Assembly: GCA_021234155.1 (NCBI GenBank)
Contig: JAJEKV010000005.1
Location: 13,423,392-13,487,391, forward strand
Source of the DNA: Isoetes taiwanensis
Taxonomy: Eukaryota > Streptophyta > Lycopodiopsida > Isoetales > Isoetaceae
Reading direction: 5' to 3'
Length of the DNA stretch: 64,000 nt
The first letter of the stretch is position 1. Each line of letters opens with the position of its first letter. A program made the translations under genes and the position numbers. The notes under the pieces are model-generated. The model was not told the DNA's origin. It worked only from the letters and a program-made list of their open reading frames with translations, and ran no database searches. Below, one piece after another: positions 9,490 to 21,475 of this stretch.

Positions 9490-11435
9490 CCAATCCATAT
9501 TGTCTTGCTTATAAAGGGAAGAGCACTTCAAATATAAGTACATAGTGATTTTGAGTCTAGTATACATTGTATTGTTCAACTTATGGCATTGGTGACACCT
9601 TGTAGGCACTGGAGGTAGACGAACTTCGACAATGTTTGAGAATGCTTAGGTTAAAGCACACCATGTAATGTATTGCCAAAATGCTGGTAAATTGCAGATC
9701 TCAGGCTTTAAGGTGGAAGAAGGAGTATAACAAGCTATTTTATTTTATTTTATTTTATTTTGTGTTCTCTAATCTGTAAGTATATAATCTAATGAGGTTT
9801 TGGGGATTATAGCATTGTTCATGTTGTTATTGAGGTTATCGTATTTTAGACTTTTTCTGGCAGAGGTCATGTGGTCTTCTATTTCAGATGCGTGTTCTTT
9901 TATGTTTTACATTTCAACATGCACTTGTAAATTGTGTTGTTAGATATGTCTTTGTTAAGGTGCTATGTTGTTGAGTTCGCCTTCTGCCGCACTATGCTGT
10001 TACTTCACCTTAGAGGGATATGACTGAATGTTGTATATATGGACTTGCCATTTAATCATTTCACTGAGGATGTTAAACTGGTTTATGTATTTGTCTTCAC
10101 CTCTGCTCTCCTATTTTTGTTCAAGACCATTCCAATGACCTTGTACACCTCTCGCCGACTTCCATTGATTTCAGTCTTACTTTCTTTTTGATCCTTCACG
10201 TTGGATTTGTGCTCACATTTCTGCAAATTCTGCCTCAATCTCCTCCCTCGTTCTTGTTAGGTATGATTCATTTTGGGGCATCTATTCATGGATTTTGGCA
10301 TCTTTTGTTTTATTATTGCGGACAATAGGTATGGCTAGCTTACTAACAATATGTCATCATTTTGTGTGATCACTTATTCATTTTTTCTCATTCTGCCGCA
10401 TGGCTAGCCTCCATGCACTCCAGCTCGACGTCGGCACTGGACCCCATCGCCTCTTTTACCTTGGCCTTAATCTCACCTTTGACTTCAGACTCAGACTTTG
10501 ACCTTCTTTGTTTTTCATAGCCTCTCTTTGCTTGATCCACGATGTGATCCAAATGTAACTTCCATCTCTTTTCCCTTCTTGACCTTCCTTAACCTCTACC
10601 TCAACCTCATTCCTCGTTTTTTTTTAAAGTATTATTCATATTGGTGCATCTAGTCATGGCTTTAGGCATGTGGTATTATTTTCCTTATGATATTTCATTT
10701 AACATTGTCGTTTCCTTTTTATTTAACTTTTTCATATTATTTCCCGAAATGGATTGTATTGCATTTTTTGTAGAAAGCATGTTTTATTTGGCAAATTATA
10801 GTTTGTTTTCGTGTTCTTGAAGTTACTTTTTATGGTTTTACATCATTTGCATTTTTATATTTGGCCATATGTGTCATGCATTTGGCGGTCCGTTGAGTTT
10901 TTATGGCATGGATTTATATTGGACACGTTCTAGTTTTGCATTGTGCCTTTATACTCATTTTATTATTCTAACAACAGATTCATTGCATTGGCATTAATCA
11001 CCCATAGAAGCTGTTGAGTTCCTTGTCTTTTCAGTTTGCTCACAATTCTTTAGTTATCTTGAAGAAGATTCTTTTCATGTGACCTTTTTTCCTGCAATGG
11101 GTGACTCATAGAGTTTTATCCTCTTATAGGATTTAGACCTTCCTTTTTTATGCCTCATGTGACTGTAGACATCTTATCATTCTCTCGCCTTGAACCTCTT
11201 TGTTGTTTGATCCATGATGTTTTCAGCTCGCGGCAATACGAGGGCATACATGATGTTGTTCGTGCACATAGTCGCAAGCATCGTCATTGGCTATCTTCCT
11301 CTTCCATCTGCAATACCTGCCCAGGGAGTTCCACGTGTTGATGTTCGTGTTCGGCCGGGTTTTGTGTTCTTTGTGAGTCCCTTTCCAGAATTATTTATTT
11401 ATGCCATTGTAACTGTATACTAGAGCATAAATTAC
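9490..11435. other. Long AT-rich stretch without recognisable gene
   Basis: There is a (TTTTA)n microsatellite at 9736-9761. Cytosine-poor, T-rich DNA dominates the plus strand from 9700 to 11200, with words such as TCACCTTTGACTTC recurring loosely. A 69-codon plus frame near 11214 is hydrophobic but matches no family I know. No RNA gene was seen. Confidence 0.5.
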
Positions 11436-12079
11436 CTACTTTTTCCTTCGCACTAATGTCATAAGGAGCACTTGATCTGGGCCCTCTACATCATCCTGCA
11501 AGATTAAACCTGATTTTGCATAGTACAGGTGAGCCCTCCTCACTTGAAATATATCATTTGCTAAATCTTCACTGTGATTAGGTAGATGGCTCAATTTAAT
11601 GCCATCTTCTTTTTCATCTAATGTCTGGGTTTGTGGAACACGTGGATTATACATGTCTCCGGATAGGAGGAGCCATATGTTTTGACTTGTTGGCTTAAAA
11701 TATTGTATAGAGTCGCTCTAAGTTTACTCCATTTAGAAACTTGGATTTCTTTGACCTTAACACGAAAAACCTTGACAAATTGAACCTTACTAGATGGTGT
11801 ATATTGATCAAAGGTTTTGATTGTAGTCGACTTGTTAAAAAAGGCTCCTTTAATCACTACTCCTTGACTCAAAACTTTGATACTCGCAGCCTCTGTTGTT
11901 CTTTGAATTTCATATTGGTAAGAACTCTGTATATTTTTATATGGATCTGCCAGTTCCCCTACTGGTTGGCTATCATGATCATAAGCCACCATTTTTCTAC
12001 TAAAATTACCCTCAGGGGCAGCAAAACTGTGATTGGTCTCCACAAAATTTGGCTTACCCAATGAAACAAAGGGCTCCAT
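11436..12079 (-). pseudogene. Unrecognised decayed ORF, two overlapping frames
   Basis: A 153-codon minus frame (12079-11618, starting MEPFVSLGKPNF) overlaps, in another frame, a 72-codon stretch (11654-11436) that reads NPRVPQTQTLDEKEDG. Together they look like one coding region with a frameshift near 11640. After DLANDIFQ the DNA is GTGAGG, a plausible 5' splice site, and TTTAATCTTGCAG precedes GATGATG as a possible acceptor 48 bases on, which is short for a plant intron. I do not recognise the protein. It could be transposon- or virus-derived or a chance pair of open frames. Confidence 0.3.
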
Positions 12080-13435
12080 CTTAGGACCAAAACATCTTCC
12101 ATCCCAAGGATGTTCTAGAAGGTTAGTTCAAGAGGCAGTGGTTTCTAGAGATCCAATTGTGTGAAAACAATGGATGGTTTATTTGATCTATCTTCGACAT
12201 AACTAGAGGATCAAATTGTAGAGTTGTTCGATCTTTGGCAATCAGGATTCCTAAAGGCCGAATTCAGATCACATAAATGGACATAGGCAATGTGCATCAG
12301 AAAAATGGGTTTTAACATAATCGAATTGATAAGTTCATATTTTTTGACCCCACGCCCTTGTGAGTCAGATGATCCATTTGTTGCTTGTTATGAACAATGT
12401 CCAGTTACAAAGTATGGGAATCAGAGCCAATAAATTGATGAAATTTGAATTGATTTGAATAATAAGCTAATTTCTTCAGCAATATTTTCGAATCCGAATC
12501 CTTCTACGTCCAGCAAATGGCATACATGGAGATGTGCTTTAATCTTGAATTGCCGAGACTAGGATCAAGACAATACCTCTAGTATGTTTGTATGTGGGTC
12601 GATTTAGCCTTGTATGTGGGTCGATTTAGCCTTATTGAGATCTAGCAGGTCAAATTTGATAGTGCAGTCCCATTTGAAAGGATCAATTCGACGACAAGTT
12701 GTTTGGATTTGCATTCAGAGGAGCATAGCAATCCTATAAAGGTCAGTCGTGGAAAGATGAAGGTAAAATTGCAGAGGCATTTTAGTCGAAATGTGCGTAA
12801 GGAAGTCTCCAAATTGAATTCGCATCATATTTCTTTCAGCAAGAAGCTTCATGTATTGCAGAGTTTTGTTTTTTTTTTATCTGCCAACATCAATGCACTG
12901 AAGAGTTTAGGAATTATATCCCCGTTGACGTCTTCCCTCGCATTAGATCCGGTAGGGACATAAAGTATTATGGCCAGGTTGTGGGATTCAAACACAGAGC
13001 AGAAACGCGAGATCTTGGATGATTGGAGAAAGCATGCCAAAATCCTTTGTCCACCTCAGTCTATATTATTCTAATTCACCTAAAGCACCTTCACTAACAT
13101 AGTTTGCTTAATCCCAGTCCTATGATTCTAAGTCCTATGATTACCATATTGCTCAGATCCCAAAACCTCAAGGGTGTGGCTTTTGGCCAAAATTGCCTGA
13201 CTAATTGGTAATTTATTTTGAAAGTAATATACTAATATAACATTTACATAGAGCATTTTCAATGCTAACGTATTTCTTTGCAATGCAAGAAAAAGCAATG
13301 TAAATAACAGGGTCTTTTTCTAGGTCCGTGGAATTTACTATCATATCATATCATATCATATCATAATATCATTATCATTATATTTATAAAATTACTTTGG
13401 ATGCCCCCATGGAATAGATTGTTGATATATTCAAA
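12080..13435. other. Noncoding stretch with simple repeats
   Basis: An exact 22-bp tandem duplication (TGTATGTGGGTCGATTTAGC...) lies at 12589-12610 and 12611-12632. An ATATC microsatellite lies at 13339-13364. The word GGGAATCAGAGCCA at 12416-12429 resembles a retrotransposon tRNA-Met primer site but no LTR flanks it. No gene was recognised. Confidence 0.5.
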
Positions 13436-13751
13436 TTGATCTTGACCATTCGTTTGAAATATGGTGAGGTGGCACACTTATAGCCATTGGATATCCATGG
13501 GAGCATGCATGGGGCATGCTCCACATCCCTGGACCGTTGGATCGAAAGGGGAGGATAAATCTTGGCCCTTAGGTGCAAAAAAGTGAATTTGATGTAGCAG
13601 ATCTCAACCGTTAGATAAAAGGTGAGCATAAATCATAGCCATTAACTTTTTAATTATTAGATTAGTTTTTTTTTTAAAGGAGGTGAGGTGGCATCCTCGT
13701 TAATAAAGAAAAGTAGTGAGGTGGCAAAGTATTTATGATTTCTAGGAAGCT

Positions 13752-13972
13752 TCCTGTGGTAAGACGTTAAACTGCCATATCCAAGGTCACGGGTTCAACG
13801 CCTCGTTGTGAAAGTGGCCATGCAATGTAAAGTTGGTGGGGGAAGGACCCACTTCAGCAATGTAAAGTGGTGGGGGCAGGACCCATCTGGGTGTGTTGTA
13901 AAGTGTCACATGTCCGATAGGATGCTGCCTTGTGGCGTGACGTTAAAATCTCTTCTTCTTCTTCTTCTTCTA
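13752..13972 (+). mobile_element. SINE-like insertion with (CTT)n tail
   Basis: The segment is present in macrorepeat copy A and absent from copy B, which runs straight through the equivalent site near 15490. It has a GGTTCAACGCC word (13792-13802) resembling a tRNA B box, a GTGGTAAGACGTT word about 35 bases before it as a possible A box, a body containing two GCAATGTAAAG units, and a (CTT)n tail at 13950-13971. These are the features of a tRNA-derived SINE transcribed by RNA polymerase III. Exact target duplications are obscured by the CTT-rich site. Confidence 0.6.
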
Positions 13973-14119
13973 TTTAATCGACTTCAAATGCACGTAGCTT
14001 GCAGTAGAGAGGTCGGATGAAGGTGGGACCTATGCCGCTGGATTCCTCTCGTTGACAGCTTTCCAATGAGTGGTGTTTTGGCACTATTTTATCGCAGTTG
14101 GAGACAATGTGATCGAATT

Positions 14120-15010
14120 CTACGAATCTTCTTAGAATCTTCGCGTTTCAAGGAATCTATAGTAAGTTGAGGGAATCTAGGAGAATCTTCATAGAATCTT
14201 AGAGAATCCAGAGGAATATCATGAGAATCTTAGAGAATCTATGGGAATCTGAAGAGAGCAACTTTGAGAATGTAAGGGAATCTAAGGGAATCTTGATAAA
14301 ATCTTTAAGGACCTAGAGGAATCTTGAAGGAATCCTGGGGAGTCTAGGGGAATCTTCAAAGAATCTAGGGGAGCTAGAGGAATCTCAAGAGAATCTATAT
14401 GAATCTCAAGTGATCCTTTGGGAATTTAGGGAAATATTCCTAAAATCTTTGAGAATTTAGATAATCTAGAAGAATCTAGGAGAATCTTCATAGAATCTTG
14501 GACAATGTAGAGGAATCTTGAGGTATTCTTTTGGAATCTAGGGGAATTTTTAGAGAATCTAGAAGAATCTAAAGGAATCTTCATAAAATATTTAAGAATC
14601 TATGGAAATCTAAATGGAATCTTGGAGAATCTAGGGGAATCTTAGTAAAATCTAGGGGAATCTCCATAGAATCTTAAGAATCTAGAAGAATCTTTGTAGA
14701 ACTTTAAGAATCTAGAGAATCTTTAAGATTTCTCTGGGAATCTAGGGGAATCTTCCTAAAATTTTTGAGAATCTAAGTGAATCTCAATGGAATCTTAGAG
14801 AATCTAAGAGAATCTTCATAGAATCTTGGGGAATCTAGGAGAATCTTTATAGAATCTTGGGGAACCTAGAGGAATCATGGGATAATCTTTGGAAATCTAG
14901 GGGAATGTTAGGGAATCTTAAGAGAATCTATGGAAATCTAAGAGAATCTATGGGAACTTATATAGATTCTTGGAGAATCTAAGGGATATATATAAGAGAA
15001 TCTAAGAGCT
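14120..15010. repeat. Degenerate array of about 10-bp GAATCT units
   Basis: Dozens of GAATCT words follow one another mostly at 10- or 11-base intervals, in variants such as GAATCTAGGG, GAATCTTCAT and AGAATCTTAG. The mean spacing is close to one DNA helical turn. There is no open frame and no conserved spacer, so it is a helically phased minisatellite rather than a CRISPR or coding repeat. Confidence 0.9.
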
Positions 15011-15141
15011 ATATCTCTGTATTTGGCTTCTAGTTGGATTTGTACAGTCCCTAACTCGTACAGGCCCTACATAATACAAAGACTTGTATATATAGAAACT
15101 CATGGGGGTGGTTACAAAATAACATATTACATATAAATCTC

Positions 15142-16135
15142 TGATCTTGGCCCTTGAATAAAAAGTTGGTGAGGTGGCGCATCTGAAGCCCTTGGATTTT
15201 GATGGGGGCATGCATGGGGGCATGCACCACATCCCTAGACCATTAGATCAAAAGGGAAGGAGAAACCCTAGTCCTTGATTTTTGTGAGGAAGATGCAAGG
15301 AAGGTTCCTTAAAGTGGATTTGGTGTAGCAGATCTTAGCCATTAGATTAAAAGGCAAGGATAAATCCTAGCCATTAAATTTCTTATATCAAATTACAATT
15401 TTTTATTTTAAAGGAGGTGAGGTGGCACTCTCTTTAATAAAAAGGTGTTGAGGTGGCAAAGCATTTATGAATGGACATTCTAGGAAACTTCTTTTTCTTA
15501 TATCGCCTTCAAAGGCACGTAACTTACAGTAGAGGGGTCAGATAAAGTTGGGACCCACGCCATTAAATTCCTCTCATTGAGAGCTTTCCAATGAGCGGTG
15601 CTTTGGCGTCGTTCCATTGCAATTAGAGCCAATGTGGTAAAATTCTAGGAATCTTCTTGGAATCTTAAAATTTTACAAAATCTATGGTACTTTATAACAA
15701 TCTAGAGAATCTTCAGAGGATGTTAGAGAATCAAGAGGAATCCCAAGAGAATCTTAGGGAATCTAAAGGATTCTTCATAAAAACTTAGAAACTCTAGAGG
15801 AATCATGATGCCATTTTAGAGAATCTAGAGGAATCTCCATAGGATCTTAGGGAATCTAAAGAAATCTCAAGAGAATATTAGGGAATCTCACAAGAATCTT
15901 TGGGAGTAGAATCAAAGAGAATCTTGCTAAACTCTTTGAGTATTTAGAGTAATCTTGATGGAATTTTGGAGCATCTTTGTAAAATCATAAGAATGTAAGG
16001 GAATATTTCTAGAATCTTAAGGAATATAAGGGAAGGCCACAAGGGGATCTAGGGGAAACTTCCATGTTGGGTGTGTTTTGAAGGGTCAATTCATACAATC
16101 CTTCATATTACAAACACTTGTATATCTAACATATA
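15142..16135 (+). repeat. Macrorepeat copy B (about 1.0 kb)
   Basis: This is the direct copy of 13436-15105 without the SINE and with a shorter, more degenerate array. The head block spans about 15165-15490, the GAGAGCTTTCCAATGAG connector lies near 15578-15595, the array spans 15640-16065, and the tail is TTACAAACACTTGTATAT near 16115. Confidence 0.75.
15640..16065. repeat. Second degenerate GAATCT array
   Basis: The units are the same as at 14120-15010 but more eroded. Intervals again cluster at 10-11 bases. Confidence 0.85.
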
Positions 16136-16785
16136 CTAGTAATGGTGCGGCGTTCTTGCATTCTTATCATTAAGGAGGTAGGAATGAAATTGTAACTATG
16201 AGTGCAAGTGGGCTTATTGCATTCGACAAAGGAATAGAAAGTAAATCGTACTTATGTTGTATTATACTTTGAAAATAGATGTGTTTATTTTATTTTATTT
16301 TGTAAATTAGAGATGCTTGACAATGACGTTTACGATGGAGTAAGAACAAAAGAAGATAAGCATGCAAGTGAAGGTGAATGTTACTTAGGTGGTAGAATGG
16401 TATAGGATCCCATACAATAACCTAGTATTGCCATGCCACGCTTTCAAAACAAAGGGATTGGATTATAGACTACAATTCAAGGCATCACTATAAAACTTTT
16501 TCTACGATGTTTTATTGCAATGTGAAATTGTAATGTGATGTTCACTGCAACTTGAAAAATATCACTGTAGATGCTACAGGGTTGGGAGGGCAATTTTCCA
16601 ATGACATGAAACTGTGAGGTAGAATGAAGCATGGTGGAGGTTCATATTACATACCACATGGACAAAACATGATTGCACACCAAATTGTGCATGGTTGGTG
16701 CCACCCAACTTTTCTTAAAAGAGCATATAATGTGACAAACTTTTTGTAATAATGCATGGCAAGGTACCTCAAGCCCTTTTTAAAA
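16136..16785. other. Noncoding AT-rich stretch
   Basis: A short TTTTA run lies near 16280-16300 and AATGTGAAATTG/TAATGTGATG words near 16520. I see no gene. Confidence 0.5.
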
Positions 16786-17130
16786 AAAGTCTCATTGGGT
16801 ACTATTGAGCAATTCGAGACAAAATGTAGAGCTCACTAAAACATAGATCAAAAGCGGGAATCAAACTATACTCTTGATTTAACTTCTTTCTAGGAAGGTG
16901 AAGCAAAATAGCAATAGGAAATGCCGCGATTTTGAAGCAATTACGAATAACAACCCGTGAAAGCAAGTCCCATTGGGCGAGTTGTACTTTTAGGCAACTT
17001 CGAGACAAAATGTAGAATGCCTTTATAACCTGGTCGAGAAGTGGGGATGAAACTATGCAAGCCCGATTTAACTTCTTTCTGGAAAGGTAGAGCGAAAATA
17101 GCATTAGAAGAGTACAAATTTGAAACAACC
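16786..17130. repeat. Two-copy tandem repeat, period about 180 bp
   Basis: AAGTCTCATTGGG, CAATTCGAGACAAAATGTAGA, and GATTTAACTTCTTTCT occur in order from 16786. They recur from 16965 as AAGTCCCATTGGG, CAACTTCGAGACAAAATGTAGA and GATTTAACTTCTTTCT. The minus-strand open frame across this region is internally repetitive for this reason and is not taken as a gene. Confidence 0.8.
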
Positions 17131-18490
17131 GCAAATAGCATTTTGAGAAGCATCATTCTTTCTAATCTTTTTGCGGTAGATACATATATTATGTGCAATT
17201 CTACTATAAAATATGCGGTTTTGAGATGTGAATGACCATTTCCTATGGGATGTGCTTGTACATGATAGCTTGGGTCTTAGAGACAAATACATTAGGAGTC
17301 AAAATACTAAAAGCGTTAATATAACTCTAGAAGCATTATGATGGACCTAGAATGGATGCAACAGACCCATTCTAGCATTGCTCCTAGCATTGCTCCTAGC
17401 CATTTGTTGGGCAAACCTGCAAAAATAAGAAACCTTAGACAAACTCTTTTGTTAGCTTTTGTATCTTACGGTTTACCAATAATTTTGGCAAGCTGGCAGC
17501 ATCTAACCATCACAAAAAAGCAGTATTGTGTGTCCGATAGTACTATGTGATCAACACGTCATATTAGATAAACACCATTAGTATTAGTACTAAGGGAGGT
17601 CCACATTGGAAAAATGTTTTATAAAGTATATAATTCTCTATTACCATAATATAATTCTCTATTACCATAGACACTTGGCAATACAATTATACTTGGGAAA
17701 AACGGATGTGTGTAGCAGGGCAATCTAAGGAGATAAGATGCCATATGTGACTGATATTTGGATTCTTTGCATTGGAGAAGCAACATATCTGCGCAAAACT
17801 TTCGAGGGATTGAATTATTAATAAAATTATAATGTCAATCTTGGACATTAATGGTTATTGTGGCATAAAGAAGAAGGGAAGCAGAGGAGAATAATACCAT
17901 AGAACTCCATGATAAAATATAAAGAATGTAGGTAGACATTGAGAACTCCATGATAAAATATAAAAGAATGTAGGTAGACTTTGACACCTTTTGCGGTCTT
18001 CTTCAATTAATAAGCATTATGAGATTGATTATCATGCTCACCTGTAACAAATTAACAGGAATGTGAGTCCACAAATAAAAAATAGATTCAACAACAAATA
18101 AAGCAATGTTCAAAATGACACACAACGTCCCTTTCCAGTTTAAGGTTTCTGCTCATAGCTCTTTATGAGCTTATTTGAACTAAGAGCAGCTATAGGAGCT
18201 TGGAACCAAGTCCTTCAAGAAGGCAGATGGCCATTTTACTCATCAGCCGGGAAGGAGCATCTTTGCATAATGCTATTTAAGTACTCTCAAGCTATTAGGT
18301 CTGTAAAGGGGCCTTCCAGTGTTACTGAATTTGCAATAGAGAACCCTCAGATGACTTGCAGAAACTAAAATGCAAGTCCTAAATCATACTGCCCGAGAGT
18401 TCATATATTAGCTACCATAACTCTTAAAGTCAATTATCTTTTGCAATCAGCAGAAGTTATTTTGGAAGACATTTACCTGCAAAATTTAGC
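17131..18490. other. Noncoding stretch with short tandem duplications
   Basis: ATAATTCTCTATTACCATA occurs at 17630-17648 and 17651-17669. A 41-42 base unit beginning AGAACTCCATGATAAAAT occurs at 17901-17941 and 17943-17984. AGCATTGCTCCT repeats near 17373-17400. No gene was recognised. Confidence 0.55.
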
Positions 18491-18499
18491 ACCATATAT

Positions 18500-19655
18500 A
18501 TGATTGCAAATCACCATAGGCAGTGATTCTTTGCTCCAAGAACTATTTTGGCCATTTTCTCAAAAACATCTTTAAAAGCGGTATATCAAAGGAGAATAGA
18601 ATTGGTGAATATTTCCACTAATAGCTTGAAGAACTTCCTCATTGAAAAGCACAGGCTTGCCTCGCCAAAAGGATGACTGCAAAATTGCTTTCGGCCATAA
18701 GAACCTCAGATCACGGTTCCTTCTTTCTACCGTGAACATGCACGGAGTAATGAAGCATTAAGCTAAAATCCAAAATTTAGGATGCAGCGTGGCTCCCTCA
18801 TACTATCATCATGATAAAGCATTAGTAGCACTTTACTAATTTATTATCAATATTATGTTAAGCCTTCAATGTTTACTGTGCTGGTGTAGCTAGCCTAGCA
18901 AAATCTTTTAACATAACAAAACGCATGACATACCTGAGACTCAAAGCTTTAAATGTAGATTTCAACAAATGGAATTCGTCCAAGATCCATGTTGTTTCTG
19001 GCAGAAGTGCATGGCCTGGTATCTACAACATAAAAGGAAGATACATAACAGAACCCAGATCGTTGAAAACATAAAGCCTGGTAACAACTTTCTAAGAGCT
19101 CAATGCTAGAAATCACAGAGTTTTATTTGGAAAGTCGATATAGGCACCTGCAGGAAGAATAAAGCAAGCCAAAAATTCTGGACGTCACATCAATCATAAG
19201 GCTGCTCTTCCTTCCTGCTCGTCGGCACTATATAAAACAGCTATAATCTGGCACATTTTATATTGATGCAAAAAAGAGTTGGAAAGAACGGAAATCATAT
19301 TGTTTTGTTTCAAAAACACAATCTCAGATGATAGCATCTCAAAAAACATGATTTCAGATGGTCGCATGACATGAACGGATACAGATTCCAACCCTATAAA
19401 AAAACGGATATATCCATCAAAGAAAATCTTACCCTGTGCATCTTCATCTTCATCTTCATCCGTCACGGATTTAAACAAAACGAAACTGTGCCCTGTGATT
19501 TCCACGGATTTACCCTGCGCTTTCCACTGAAACAAAACGATGAACAAACTGAAGCTTTCAGTCCATCCTCAACCATCTCTAACCCGATCTGGATGCCTAC
19601 ATCATCACCACCTGTAGCCGCCCACGATGTTACCAAAAATAGAAGAAATTTGTGA
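18500..19655 (-). pseudogene. Degraded gene of unknown function, exon-like blocks
   Basis: On the minus strand, 19022-18934 is an 89-base block between TTGTAG and a CTCAG/GTATGT donor that reads IPGHALLPETTWILDEFHLL and stays open. Block 18715-18572 reads RDLRFLWPKAILQSSFWRGK and NEEVLQAISGNIHQFYSPLI before a stop; a one-base shift continues into AFKDVFEKMAKIVLGAKNHC. Upstream, 19547-19194 is a 117-codon open frame with a DEDEDED run. Composition and splice signals look gene-like, but I do not recognise a family. The frame breaks suggest a dead or captured piece. Confidence 0.35.
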
Positions 19656-19839
19656 TGAAATCATATGCGAAGAAATTTTTTAATTTTTGGGTCATCAGAA
19701 AATTTTGTCGGCTATAAAACTCCCCATAACCTTAGCCAAAGTTGCCTGAAAAAAAAATCTAAAAAGTTTCTCACTTGCCGGAAAAACCAAATTTAAACAA
19801 TAAGATATGTTCTTATGTTTGTCCCACTCAATCCGACCG

Positions 19840-20200
19840 TTGATCTGAGATCCTACGGCTCACGTGGCTTTGGGACGTATCACACGGCCCAGATGGCTTG
19901 GGAGTTTGTTTGTAGATTATATGTAAGCGATCCTACGGCCCAGGTTGATTTGATCCTGATCGTCGGTCCGAGATCCTACGGCTCAAGTTGCTTTGGGACA
20001 CATCCTACGGTACACATGGCTTTGGGAATTATATGTAATCGATCCTACGGTCTAGGTTGATTCGATCCTGATCGTCGATCCGAGATCTTACGGCTCACGT
20101 GGCTTGGCACATATCCTACGGTGCACATGAGTTTGGGAATTATATATAATAGATCCTATGGCTCATGTTGATTTAATTATTGTCACGTGATGAGATCTCG
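19840..20200 (+). repeat. Three-copy tandem repeat, period 112-123 bp
   Basis: Each unit has GAGATCCTACGGCTCA(C/A)GTGGCTT-like, GGTTGATT(T/C)GATCCTGATCGTC-like and AATTATATGTAA-like blocks. GAGATC(C/T)TACGG starts at 19847, 19970 and 20082. Units diverge progressively toward 20200. Confidence 0.85.
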
Positions 20201-20410
20201 ACCCTTGATAGGGTCCAAGATCCTACGACCCAAGTTGAATGCTCACCCTTAGGAAAAGGCTTTTAAAATTTTTATGTTGTGTAGGGGATTCAAACCCTGA
20301 CCATTGATCCTCCAGCCCCCCATTCTAATCACTACCAAGCATTAATTTCATGAATAATTTATGTTTCCAATATACTTAAGGGTAATGTTTCCATTAAGAT
20401 AACACTATAA

Positions 20411-20537
20411 CATTCTAGTTAGTTCAAGAGAGTTCTAGAATGTTCTGGAAGGCTCTAGAAAGTTCTAGAATCTTCTAGAAAGTTCTACAACATAAGAAAA
20501 TCTAGGGGGGATCTAAGAAAATTCTTCCAGAAAGTTC
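20411..20537. repeat. 10-bp array with heat-shock-element geometry
   Basis: From 20411 to 20490 eight consecutive 10-base units fit NNTTCNNGAA, the best being TTCTAGAA at 20433, 20463 and 20473. Alternating NTTCN and NGAAN modules every 5 bp is the binding-site grammar of plant heat shock factors. A further exact three-module site, TTCCAGAAAGTTC, lies at 20525-20537. No gene start is close, so a regulatory role is not shown. It may simply be a satellite of the GAATCT family that acquired this form. Confidence 0.8.
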
Positions 20538-20553
20538 CAAATTATTCTAATAA

Positions 20554-21472
20554 GGGTAGTTTCCCACTCGCAATTAGGTTAGGTTAACTTAACCAGTTGG
20601 TTATCTCTTAACTTAATGGAAAGTAGGTTGTGATTTCCCATTAAAGTCATTAAGTTAAGACTAACTTAAAGGATTGTCAAGATATACATTCGCACAATAC
20701 CAATTATGGACCACTTAGGTTAAGCTTATGAAATCAACTTAACCTATCCTTTATAATAAGGTTGTGCTTCACACTAGTAGTTAAGAAGTTTTGTTAGGTT
20801 AGAGATAAATGTGTTTGTTTCTCACTTCAGTTTAAGAATACGGTTAAGTTAAATGGAGGATATGACTTCTTTTGTCGTTACTTTTTTTGTGAATTGTTTG
20901 GCTACCTAGTAAAATCTAGTAAAGTGGTTGACTCTCTAGTCAATGAGTTGGCCTTTGGTTAACTTAGACACTTTCTCGCCAATCAATTGACTCGTAGTCA
21001 ACTCTCTCTATTTTAATACTTCCTAGTCAAGTACTACGTGACCAGTCAATCAATCATAAAATTCTTGAAATCGACCTTCTATTTTAATGTTTTTTTATTC
21101 AATCTATCAAACTAATAAGACACTTGGTCAACTAGTTGGCATCCTTGTCAAAATTACGATTTAAGAGTCTAACCTAACTGGAACCATTTCTCACTGGTAG
21201 TTAAGTTAGCTTAATGCTTAACCAAAAAGTTAGAAGTTAAGTGGACCTTGCTTAGGTCACTTGATTTTTGCACTAGTTGGTTAAATATTTTTAAATTTGG
21301 TTAAAAAAATAAGTTAACTTTTTCTAGTGAGAAGGATGCTCTGTTAAGTTAATGAACGCTTAAAAATTAACTGGAATTAACTTAAATGATATTAACTTAA
21401 GGGTCAGTGGGAAAGCAAGTTCCAGTTATTTGCCCTATTTAACTTAACTTAATAGCAAGTGGAAAATGACCC
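20554..21472. mobile_element. PIF/Harbinger-type MITE
   Basis: The ends are GGGTAGTTTCCCACTCGC... and, reversed, GGGTCATTTTCCACTTGC..., imperfect TIRs of about 33 bp. The element is flanked by TAA on both sides (20551-20553 and 21473-21475), the usual PIF/Harbinger target duplication. The interior is rich in TTAAGTTAA words and has no coding capacity. Array DNA lies on both sides, so the element inserted into the satellite. Confidence 0.8.
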
Positions 21473-21475
21473 TAA

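Larger units (their letters stand above)
13436..15105 (+). repeat. Macrorepeat copy A (about 1.67 kb)
   Basis: Three blocks occur in the same order in copy B (15142-16135). The first is a roughly 300-base head (GGTGAGGTGGCAC..., GCATGCATGGGG..., two GAGGTGGCA words). The second is a GAGAGCTTTCCAATGAG-type connector (GACAGCTTTCCAATGAG here). The third is an array of GAATCT units, ending with a TACAAAGACTTGTATAT tail. Copy A is longer because its array is longer and it carries a SINE. No protein coding is visible. Confidence 0.75.

Noticed and set aside
12416-12429. GGGAATCAGAGCCA as a retrotransposon primer-binding site
   Set aside because: It is similar to the tRNA-Met complement, but I found no LTR upstream, no TG...CA ends and no gag/pol on the plus strand nearby.
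14120-16065. Possible CRISPR-like or coding repeat
   Set aside because: Units are 10-11 bp with no fixed spacer, stops in all frames, and the genome is eukaryotic; it is a minisatellite.
16802-17198. Minus open frames with hydrophobic, repeated sequence
   Set aside because: The internal repeat is the 180-bp DNA tandem repeat; no signal of a protein family.
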